From 70-18 sp041691815 (GTDB lineage Bacteria > Pseudomonadota > Alphaproteobacteria > Acetobacterales > Acetobacteraceae), in the NCBI GenBank assembly GCA_041691815.1, contig JBEPTZ010000176.1, positions 1-7,520 of the forward strand: a DNA stretch of 7,520 nt, given 5' to 3'. This document shows positions 1 through 5,273 of the stretch, piece by piece. The notes below the pieces were generated by a model, which ran no database searches, was not told the DNA's origin, and saw only the letters and a program-made list of their open reading frames with translations. Every line of letters starts with the position of its first letter. The first letter of the stretch is position 1. The position numbers and the translations under genes were made by a program.

Positions 1-34
1 CTTTTTGTGAACAAAAAGAAGCAAAAAAACTTTT
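1..34 (+). repeat. Left copy of 34-bp inverted repeat flanking pst operon
   Basis: Bases 1-34 are the exact reverse complement of 4000-4033. Similarity continues past the core: after one C/T difference, ATCC is also shared, so positions 1-39 match 3995-4033 at 38 of 39 positions. The repeat contains the AT-rich hairpin TTTTTGT-GA-ACAAAAA and then an A-run followed by CTTTT. Because the window starts here, this copy may extend further left. Confidence 0.85.
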
Positions 35-108
35 CATCCGCGCTGCGCGGCTTCGCGCGCTGGCATCATGGTGCCAGCGCCGACGAAGCCAAGGATGAGA
101 GTTTTTTG

Positions 109-130
109 GTTCTTTTTTGCAAAAAAGAAC
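109..130. terminator. Perfect 22-bp AT-rich palindrome, possible pst operon terminator
   Basis: Positions 109-130 read identically on both strands: GTTCTTTTTTG followed by its exact complement. The palindrome lies 53 bp past the pstB stop codon. It has no free loop, so the inner A/T pairs would have to open for an RNA hairpin. Pyrimidine-rich sequence follows on the plus strand. It may stop transcription arriving from pstB, or belong only to the surrounding repeat. The palindrome is certain; its role is inferred. Confidence 0.5.
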
Positions 131-183
131 ATTCTTTTCTTCCTTCCCCTTCGATCCTGCACCAGGCAAGTTCATGACACGCG

Positions 184-996
184 CTAGCCGAACCGGCCGG
201 TGATGTATTCCTGGGTGCGGCGCTGGCGCGGGGCGGTGAACATCTCCGCCGCCGGGCCGATCTCGACCATCTCGCCGAGATAGAAGAACGCCACCCGGTC
301 GGCGATGCGCGCCGCCTGCTGCATGTTGTGGGTGACGATGACGATGGTGAAGTCGCCCTTCAACTCGTCGATCAGCTCCTCGATCTTCAGCGTGCTGATC
401 GGGTCGAGCGCACTGGTCGGTTCGTCGAGCAGGATCACCTCCGGGCGCACCGCGATGGTGCGGGCGATGCACAGCCGCTGCTGCTGGCCGCCGGAGAGTG
501 CTGCGGCCTGGGTGCCCAGCCGGTCCTTCACCTCGTCCCACAGCGCGGCGCGGGTCAGCGACCATTCCACCCGCTCGGCCAGCTCGGCGCGCGACAGCCG
601 CTCATGCAGCTTGACGCCGAAGGTGATGTTGTCCTCGACGCTCATCGGGAACGGCGTCGGCTTCTGGAACACCATGCCGATCCGGCTGCGTAGCTGGATC
701 AGGTCGATATGCGGCGCCAGGATGTTCTGGCCGTCCATCATCACCTGGCCGGTGGCGCGCTGGCCGGGATACAGGTCATACATCCGGTTCAGCACCCGTA
801 GCAGCGTCGATTTGCCGCAGCCGGAGGGGCCGATCATGCCGGTCACCTCGCCAGCGGCAAAATCCAGGTCGATCGCCTTCAGCGCCCGGTTGGCGCCGTA
901 GAAAAAGTCGAGGTTGCGGATGGCGATCCGCGCCGAAGGCGCCTCGGCGGGCGGGGTGGCCAGCGTCAGTTCAGCCGCGTTCATCAGTGTCACCAT
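184..996 (-). CDS. pstB: Phosphate ABC transporter ATP-binding protein PstB
   Basis: PstB is the cytoplasmic ATPase that powers phosphate import through PstC-PstA. The 270-residue protein carries every ABC hallmark: Walker A GPSGCGKST at 56-64, Q-loop VFQKPTPFP at 109-117, signature LSGGQQQR at 167-174, Walker B VILLDEP at 187-193 and H-loop His223. The KPTPFPMS segment after the Q-loop is characteristic of PstB. The N-terminal ~20 residues before the ATPase core are Ala/Pro-rich and poorly conserved. I chose the start at 996 because GGAG lies 7 bases upstream of that ATG; an in-frame Met5 has no better site. It is the last gene of pstSCAB, 25 bp after pstA. No phoU follows, only a palindromic repeat. 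Confidence 0.97.
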   Translation of the reverse strand: MVTLMNAAELTLATPPAEAPSARIAIRNLDFFYGANRALKAIDLDFAAGEVTGMIGPSGCGKSTLLRVLNRMYDLYPGQRATGQVMMDGQNILAPHIDLIQLRSRIGMVFQKPTPFPMSVEDNITFGVKLHERLSRAELAERVEWSLTRAALWDEVKDRLGTQAAALSGGQQQRLCIARTIAVRPEVILLDEPTSALDPISTLKIEELIDELKGDFTIVIVTHNMQQAARIADRVAFFYLGEMVEIGPAAEMFTAPRQRRTQEYITGRFG

Positions 997-1021
997 GGAA
1001 TGGCTCCGGCAGGGAAGGGGG

Positions 1022-1873
1022 TCATTTTCCGGGCCTCAGGGCGGCGCGCGCCAAGAGGTTGATCGCCAGCACGCCCATGGTGATCAGCAAGGCCGCCACC
1101 CAGGCCAATTGCACCCAGTCGTCGAACGCCGAGCCGGCATACTGGTAGATCACCAGCGGCAGGCTGGCCATCGGCTTGGCCAGGCTGGTCGACCAGTTGA
1201 GATTGCCGAGCGAGGTGAACAGCAGCGGCGCGGTCTCGCCGGCCACCCTTGCGATCGCCAGCAAGATGCCGGTGGCGATGCCCTGGCGGGCCGCCGGATA
1301 GCAGACGAAGACGATCGCTTTCCATTTCGGCGCCCCCAGCGCCACCGCCGCCTCGCGCAGTGCCACCGGGATCAGCCGCAGCATGTCCTCGGTGGTGCGG
1401 ACCACGATCGGGATCACGATCACCGCCAGCGCCACCGCGCCGGCAATGCCGGAGAAGCCGCCGAACGGCGCCACCAGGATGGCGTAGACGAACAGGCCGA
1501 TCAGGATCGAGGGCGCCGACAGCAGCACGTCGGAGACGAAGCGCACGGCACTGCCGAGCGCCGAGCGGCCGGCGTATTCGGCGAGGTAGGTGCCGACCAG
1601 CAGCCCGATCGGGGTGCCGATGGCGGTGCCGACGGCGGTCTGGATCAGGCTGCCGACGATGGCGTTGGCCAGCCCGCCACCGGAGCCGGGCGGCCTGGTC
1701 GAGGTGGTGAATACGGTGGCGCCGAGCCCGGCGGCGCCGAGCCACAGCAGGGTCAGCAGGATCAGCGCCAGGAAGGCCAGCGCGATGCCGGTGGCCAGCA
1801 CGCACAGCGCCGCCACCACCCGGTTGCGCCGCTGCCGGCGGCGGGACAGCGTGCCGCGCATCGCGGCACTCAT
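1022..1873 (-). CDS. pstA: Phosphate ABC transporter permease PstA
   Basis: PstA is one of two inner-membrane permease subunits of the Pst phosphate importer. The 283-residue protein starts with a basic cytoplasmic stretch (RRRQRRNR at 11-18) and has about six hydrophobic segments, near 19-47, 70-97, 112-135, 141-159, 198-218 and 255-277. The EAA-type loop that contacts the ATPase lies around 173-217, with REAAVALGAPKW followed by the PstA-typical VAGETAPLLFT at 210-220. Its ATG overlaps the pstC stop as ATGA, implying translational coupling, and GGGAG stands about 8 bases upstream. Length and motifs fit a full-length PstA. Confidence 0.95.
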   Translation of the reverse strand: MSAAMRGTLSRRRQRRNRVVAALCVLATGIALAFLALILLTLLWLGAAGLGATVFTTSTRPPGSGGGLANAIVGSLIQTAVGTAIGTPIGLLVGTYLAEYAGRSALGSAVRFVSDVLLSAPSILIGLFVYAILVAPFGGFSGIAGAVALAVIVIPIVVRTTEDMLRLIPVALREAAVALGAPKWKAIVFVCYPAARQGIATGILLAIARVAGETAPLLFTSLGNLNWSTSLAKPMASLPLVIYQYAGSAFDDWVQLAWVAALLITMGVLAINLLARAALRPGK

Positions 1874-2841
1874 CCCCGGCTCCCGCTGCGCACCAGCAGC
1901 CGCGAGATCGCCAGCACGATGAACGAGATCACGAACAGCAGGAACCCCAGCGCCAGCAGCGCCGAGAGTTTCAGGCTGCCCGGCCCGGCCTCGGGGAATT
2001 CCAGCGCCACCAGCGAGGCGATGGTGTTGCCCGGCCCGAACAGGCTGGCCGACAGCCGGTTGGTGTTGCCGATCACGAAGGTCACCGCCATGGTCTCGCC
2101 CAGCGCCCGGCCGAGGCCGAGCATGATGCCGCCCATCACCGAGACGCGGGTATAGGGCAGCACGATCGAGCGCATCACCTCCCAGGTGGTGCAGCCGACG
2201 CCGTAGGCGGATTCCTTGAATACCGCCGGCACGGTGAGAAACACGTCACGCATCACGGCGGCGATGAACGGCAGGATCATCACCGCCAGGATCAGCGCTG
2301 CGGTCAGCAGCCCGGTGCCGAATGGCGGCCCGGCGAACAGTGCGCCGAGCACCGGCACGCCATCGAGCGCGTCGATCACCAGCGGCTGCACATGGGCGGA
2401 CATGAACGGCACGATGACGAAGAAGCCCCACATGCCGTAGATGATCGACGGGATCGCCGCCAGCAATTCCACCGCGGTGCCCACCGGCCGCCGCAGCCAG
2501 TCCGGCGCCAGTTCGGTCAGCCAGAAGGCGATGCCGAACGCCAGCGGCACCGCGAACAGCAGGGCCAGCAGCGAGGTGACCAGCGTGCCATAGATCGGCA
2601 CCAGGGCGCCGAAATGCTGGTGCACGGGGTCCCAGTCGGCATCGATCAGGAAATGCCAGCCGAAGGCGCGCAACGCCGGCAGCCCGCCGATCAGCAATGA
2701 CAGGATGATGGCCCCGAGCAGCAGCAGCACCAGGATGCCGGCGCCATAGGCGAGGCCCGCGAACACCCGGTCGCCCCACGCCTCGCCGCGCGCGCTGATC
2801 GCCGGCCGGGCGGCGGCGAGGCTGTGGGACATCGGCGGCAC
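1870..2841 (-). CDS. pstC: Phosphate ABC transporter permease PstC
   Basis: PstC is the second inner-membrane permease subunit, pairing with PstA to form the phosphate channel. The 323-residue protein has about six hydrophobic segments, near 28-52, 85-107, 123-147, 177-197, 232-258 and 292-316. The EAA loop begins KESAYGVGCTTWEVM at 209-223 and ends with GRALGETMAVTFVIGN at 244-259, which is diagnostic for PstC. The likely start is a GTG at 2841-2839, because GAGG, partly overlapping the pstS stop, lies 6 bases before it. An ATG at 2832 is possible but 15 bases from that GAGG. It lies 8 bp after pstS and overlaps pstA by 4 bp. Confidence 0.95.
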   Translation of the reverse strand: MPPMSHSLAAARPAISARGEAWGDRVFAGLAYGAGILVLLLLGAIILSLLIGGLPALRAFGWHFLIDADWDPVHQHFGALVPIYGTLVTSLLALLFAVPLAFGIAFWLTELAPDWLRRPVGTAVELLAAIPSIIYGMWGFFVIVPFMSAHVQPLVIDALDGVPVLGALFAGPPFGTGLLTAALILAVMILPFIAAVMRDVFLTVPAVFKESAYGVGCTTWEVMRSIVLPYTRVSVMGGIMLGLGRALGETMAVTFVIGNTNRLSASLFGPGNTIASLVALEFPEAGPGSLKLSALLALGFLLFVISFIVLAISRLLVRSGSRG

Positions 2842-2849
2842 CGCTCGCC

Positions 2850-3866
2850 TCAGCCCTTGAACGCCGAGGCCCAGGCCGCCCGCACCGCGTCCTGCACCGC
2901 TTTCGGCAGCGACACGTAACGCAACTCGGTGGCGAGCGCGCCGCCATTGGCAAAGCTCCAGTCGAAGAACCGGCGCACGGCGGCACTGCGGGCCGGATCG
3001 GCGGGGTCGGTCGGCAGCAGGACGAAGGTCGCCGACTCGATCGGCCAGCTTTCGGCACCGGGCTGGTCGTTGAGGTCGATGGCGAAGTTCTGCACCGCGC
3101 CCCAGTCGGCGCTGGCCGCCGCCGCCGCGTAGCTGGCCATCGAGGGTGCGACGAAGCGACCGTCTTTGTTGCGCAGCATGGTGGTGGTCAGCTTGCCCTG
3201 GCTGGCATAGGCGCTTTCGACGTAGCCGATGGCGCCGCGCACCTGCTTGACCGTGGCGGCGATGCCGTCATTGCCCTTGGCGCCGTTGCCATACGGCCAG
3301 CGCACGCTGGTCGCCGAGCCGACCTTGGTTTTCCAGGCGGCGCTCTTGAGCGATAGGTAGTCGGTGAACACGAAGGTGGTGCCGGAGCCGTCGGCCCGAT
3401 AGACCGGCGCGATGGCAAAACCCGGCAGTTTCAGGTCCGGGTTCAGTGCGGCAAGTTGCGGATCGTTCCATTTGGTGATCTTGCCCAGGTAGATATCGGC
3501 CAGCACCTCGCCGGTCAGCTTGATTTCATCGGCCTTGATGCCGGGCAGATTGACCACCGCCACCACGCCGCCGATCACGGTGGGAAACTGCATCAGGCGG
3601 TGTTCGGCGAGTTTTTCCGCCGAAAGCGGCATGTCGGAGGCGCCGAAATCGACGGTTCGACCGTTGATCTGGTTGATGCCGGCGCCGGAGCCGACGCCCT
3701 GGTAGTTCAGCTTGATGCCGGTGGCGGGGGCGGCCGCCTCGGCCCATTTGCCGTAGATCGGCGCCCCGAAGCTGGAGCCGGCGCCGGTGATCTGCTGTGC
3801 TGCGCCTGGGGCCGCGATGCTGCTGCTGGCCAGGACGATCGCCAGGGCGGTGGTAGTGAACTTCAT
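2850..3866 (-). CDS. pstS: Periplasmic phosphate-binding protein PstS
   Basis: PstS captures inorganic phosphate in the periplasm and delivers it to PstCA. The 338-residue precursor starts with a Sec signal peptide: MK, a hydrophobic stretch to about residue 20, and an Ala-rich cleavage region near PGAAQQ (20-25). The mature protein opens with the family motif ITGAGSSFGAPIY (26-38). Expected phosphate contacts are visible: Ser60 in GVGSGAG, Asp78 in DFGASDMPLS (73-82), and Arg157 with Ser161-Gly162-Thr163 in YRADGSGTTF. GAGGAG lies 5 bases before the ATG. It is the first gene of the operon and has a candidate Pho box upstream at 3932-3949, so induction by phosphate starvation is expected. No lipobox cysteine is present, so it should be soluble. 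Confidence 0.97.
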   Translation of the reverse strand: MKFTTTALAIVLASSSIAAPGAAQQITGAGSSFGAPIYGKWAEAAAPATGIKLNYQGVGSGAGINQINGRTVDFGASDMPLSAEKLAEHRLMQFPTVIGGVVAVVNLPGIKADEIKLTGEVLADIYLGKITKWNDPQLAALNPDLKLPGFAIAPVYRADGSGTTFVFTDYLSLKSAAWKTKVGSATSVRWPYGNGAKGNDGIAATVKQVRGAIGYVESAYASQGKLTTTMLRNKDGRFVAPSMASYAAAAASADWGAVQNFAIDLNDQPGAESWPIESATFVLLPTDPADPARSAAVRRFFDWSFANGGALATELRYVSLPKAVQDAVRAAWASAFKG

Positions 3867-3931
3867 CGTCGCTCCTCAGGTTTCGTCGGGGAAACCGTAG
3901 CCGGCCTCGGCGACAGCCCTGTTGCGTTTCA

Positions 3932-3949
3932 ATGAAGCTTTTATGACAC
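3932..3949 (-). promoter_or_regulatory. Candidate Pho box upstream of pstS
   Basis: The minus strand reads GTGTCAT-AAAA-GCTTCAT: two 7-base half-sites separated by 4 bases, the spacing of the PhoB-binding Pho box (consensus CTGTCAT-N4-CTGTCAT). The distal half matches 6 of 7 positions and the proximal half 4 of 7, keeping TCAT. It ends 65 bases before the pstS ATG, the expected distance for a PhoB-activated promoter. I see no clear -10 box downstream, which is common for PhoB-dependent promoters. The spacing and context support it; the weak second half-site lowers confidence. Confidence 0.6.
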
Positions 3950-3959
3950 CAGCAAGGTG

Positions 3960-3996
3960 CCCCTGGAGCAAGGGCGGCTTGTCCAGACTCCAGGGG
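3960..3996. repeat. GC-rich hairpin between prx and pstS
   Basis: CCCCTGGAG (3960-3968) pairs perfectly with CTCCAGGGG (3988-3996), a 9-bp stem with a 19-base loop. It sits between the candidate Pho box and the AT-rich repeat. GGAGCAAGG at 3965-3973, sharing part of the left arm, can alternatively pair with CCTTGCTCC at 4038-4046 just after prx. In a transcript running from prx this could help terminate before pstS. The stems are seen directly; the function is inferred. Confidence 0.5.
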
Positions 3997-3999
3997 ATA

Positions 4000-4033
4000 A
4001 AAAGTTTTTTTGCTTCTTTTTGTTCACAAAAAG
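4000..4033 (-). repeat. Right copy of 34-bp inverted repeat flanking pst operon
   Basis: This segment is the exact reverse complement of 1-34, so two identical copies in opposite orientation bracket the whole pstSCAB operon. Like the left copy, it is followed on its ATCC side by a GC-rich hairpin, though the hairpin sequences differ. Unlike the left copy, no second inverted AT-rich arm follows, so it resembles half of the compound element at 1-130. Confidence 0.85.
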
Positions 4034-4036
4034 AAG
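4013..4036 (-). terminator. AT-rich hairpin, possible prx terminator
   Basis: CTTCTTTTTGT (4013-4023) pairs with ACAAAAAGAAG (4026-4036), an 11-bp perfect stem around a 2-base gap; the innermost pairs must open to form a loop. It begins 14 bp past the prx stop codon and lies inside the 34-bp repeat. On the minus strand the stem is followed by CAAAAAAAC then CTTTTT and not by an immediate U-run, so it is not a textbook intrinsic terminator. Its position between two same-strand operons still makes termination the likeliest role. Confidence 0.5.
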
Positions 4037-4050
4037 GCCTTGCTCCCGCC

Positions 4051-4692
4051 TTACCGCGGCAACGGCGGCTGTGCCACCACCCGCAGATACGGCTTCAGCG
4101 TCTTCCAGCCGGCGGGGAAGCGTGCCTTGGCGTCGGCCTCGGACATGCTCGGCGAGATGATCACGTCCTTGCCGTCGGTCCAGTTCACCGGCGTTGCCAC
4201 CTTATGCGCGTCAGTCAGTTGCAGGCTGTCGATGACGCGCAGGATCTCGTCGAAATTGCGCCCGGTGCTCGGCGGGTAGGTGAGCATCAGGCGGATTTTC
4301 TTGTTCGGGTCGACGATGAACACGCAGCGCACGGTGATGGTCGGGTCGGCTTCGGGGTGCACCATGTCGTAGAGGTTGGCCACCTTGCGGTCGGGGTCGG
4401 CCAGCACCGGGAAGTTCATCTTGACGTGCTGGGTTTCCTCGATGTCCTTGTCCCAGCCGCGATGGCTCTCGGCCGAATCGACGGACAGGCCGAGCGGCTT
4501 CACGTGCCGCTTGTCCCATTCCGGCTTCAGGCGGGCGACCTCGCCGAGTTCGGTGGTGCAGACCGGGGTGTAGTCCTTCGGGTGGCTGAACAGGACCCCC
4601 CAGGAATTGCCGAGCCAGCTATGGAAGCTGATCTGCCCCATGGTGCTGTCCTGCTGGAAGTCCGGCGCGATTTGGCCAAGCTGCAAGCTCAT
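4051..4692 (-). CDS. 1-Cys peroxiredoxin, Prx6 subfamily (AhpC/TSA)
   Basis: This is a thiol peroxidase expected to reduce hydrogen peroxide and organic hydroperoxides in the cytoplasm. The 213-residue protein has the universal peroxiredoxin motif PxxxTxxC as HPKDYTPVCTTE (37-48), with peroxidatic Cys45, Thr42 and Pro38, and the supporting Arg122. The Prx6 signature is clear: YPPSTGRNFDEILRVIDSLQ (139-158) followed by the C-terminal arm with ATPVNWTDGKDVII (166-179). The only other cysteine, Cys123, is not at a usual resolving position, so 1-Cys chemistry needing an external thiol is likely. AAGGA lies 8 bases before the ATG, overlapping the end of the rrf2 gene 12 bp upstream; the two are almost certainly cotranscribed. 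That links peroxide removal to the regulator. Confidence 0.93.
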   Translation of the reverse strand: MSLQLGQIAPDFQQDSTMGQISFHSWLGNSWGVLFSHPKDYTPVCTTELGEVARLKPEWDKRHVKPLGLSVDSAESHRGWDKDIEETQHVKMNFPVLADPDRKVANLYDMVHPEADPTITVRCVFIVDPNKKIRLMLTYPPSTGRNFDEILRVIDSLQLTDAHKVATPVNWTDGKDVIISPSMSEADAKARFPAGWKTLKPYLRVVAQPPLPR

Positions 4693-4704
4693 GATCGGTG
4701 TCCT

Positions 4705-5187
4705 TCAGATGGTGAAGTTGATCGGCTGGGTGGGCGGCCGGCGCATGCCGGCGGCCTGGGCACGGCGCAGCAGGTCGTCCAGCGTCAGGGCCGCCAGCCT
4801 GGCTTCGGCGGCGGCTTCCAACTCATCCCAGAGCCGGTCGGTCACCGCCTCCTGCAGAGTGCCGGCCTCCTGCAGTGTATCGGCGGGGGGCGGTGGCGTC
4901 GCCACGGCGTCGGCGGGCGGCTCTGCGCCGCGCACCGCCGTGGTGATCTGCGAAATATGGATATCGCGCCGCGGTCTGCCAAGCCGGTAGCCGCCGCGTG
5001 GCCCGCGCACGCTTTCCAGCAGGCCGGCGCGCGACAGTGCCTGCAGCAGCGGCTCCATGCCGCGCCGCGCCTGGCCCAGCCGCTCAGCGATATCGGCGGC
5101 GCTGACCGTGGCGCCGCGGCCGCCGTGGAAGGCGACGTCCAGCATCACGGTCACCGCCAGCATCGCCCGATCCCTGCGGATCAGCAT
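4705..5187 (-). CDS. Rrf2-family transcriptional regulator, cysteine-free, C-terminal Ile
   Basis: This predicted DNA-binding repressor has 160 residues. The N-terminal winged helix shows Rrf2 features: RRDRAMLAVTVMLDVAF (4-20), the recognition-helix region SAADIAERLGQARRGMEPLLQALSRAG within 29-55, and the wing ESVRGPRGGYRLGRP (58-72). The segment that carries cluster-binding cysteines in IscR/NsrR/RirA is replaced by a Pro/Ala-rich linker (about 88-105), and the whole protein has no cysteine. A dimerisation-type helix with Trp120 follows. The protein ends PINFTI, with a free isoleucine as in CysE tails that bind CysK. The start at 5187 is preceded by AAGGGGG; an upstream in-frame extension to 5382 would run into cysK and is rejected. 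It is divergent from cysK and cotranscribed with prx. A CymR-like cysteine regulator is my preferred guess. Confidence 0.88.
   Translation of the reverse strand: MLIRRDRAMLAVTVMLDVAFHGGRGATVSAADIAERLGQARRGMEPLLQALSRAGLLESVRGPRGGYRLGRPRRDIHISQITTAVRGAEPPADAVATPPPPADTLQEAGTLQEAVTDRLWDELEAAAEARLAALTLDDLLRRAQAAGMRRPPTQPINFTI
4847..4875 (-). repeat. Short in-frame tandem repeat within the rrf2 gene
   Basis: The plus-strand sequence GCCTCCTGCAG occurs at 4847-4857 and again at 4865-4875, an 18-bp period. It encodes the tandem hexapeptide LQEAGT-LQEAVT (residues 105-116 of the regulator), just before the helix containing Trp120. The repeat keeps the frame and may reflect a slippage duplication that lengthened the linker. 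Confidence 0.7.
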
Positions 5188-5273
5188 CGCGCCCCCTTCG
5201 GTATTCGCTATAACCAATTCCGTGGCGTGCAATAACACTAAACCACGACGCTGTCTTGTGATAAGGTGGCACC
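5188..5273. promoter_or_regulatory. Divergent rrf2-prx / cysK promoter region with candidate operator
   Basis: This 86-bp AT-richer spacer must hold both promoters. The cysK ribosome site AAGG lies 7 bases before its ATG. No strong sigma-70 pair is evident; on the minus strand TTGCAC (5232-5227) precedes TTATAG/TATAGC but with a short 13-15-base spacer. An imperfect dyad GGTATTCGCTATAACC spans 5200-5215 and overlaps that possible -10; a second weak dyad is GTGCAATAACAC at 5227-5238, and CGTGG (5221-5225) is inverted as CCACG (5243-5247). Any of these could be an Rrf2 operator. The dyads are visible; the role is inferred. Confidence 0.5.

Larger units (their letters stand above)
1..130. repeat. 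Compound palindromic intergenic element downstream of pstB
   Basis: This nested inverted structure sits in the spacer after pstB. The outer AT-rich arms are 1-39 and roughly 93-125, imperfect inverted copies of each other; TCATCC at 34-39 pairs with GGATGA at 93-98, and AAAAAACT at 24-31 pairs with AGTTTTTT at 100-107. The GC-rich core folds as GGCTTCG (49-55) with CGAAGCC (84-90) and GCGCTGGCA (57-65) with TGCCAGCGC (72-80), leaving a 6-base loop. The left hairpin is cut by the window edge. It could be a REP/MITE-like dispersed repeat and also act as a terminator for the pst operon. No open frame lies inside. The pairing is seen directly; mobility and termination are inferred. Confidence 0.7.

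Noticed and set aside
1..130. CRISPR array or insertion sequence
   Set aside because: There are no regularly spaced direct repeats and no transposase frame; the repeats are inverted and palindromic.
174..180. ATGACAC near the pstB stop, resembling a Pho box half-site
   Set aside because: There is no second half-site at the correct spacing and it lies just downstream of pstB, not before a gene start in this window.
914..2155. 413-codon open frame on the plus strand opposite pstB, pstA and pstC
   Set aside because: It is antisense to three clearly identified genes, its translation is Gln/Arg/Gly/His-rich with no recognisable domain, and long antisense frames are expected in GC-rich codon-biased DNA.
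3922..5235. 437-codon open frame on the plus strand opposite prx and rrf2
   Set aside because: It covers repeats, the prx and rrf2 genes and their spacer in antisense, with a low-complexity composition and no family resemblance.
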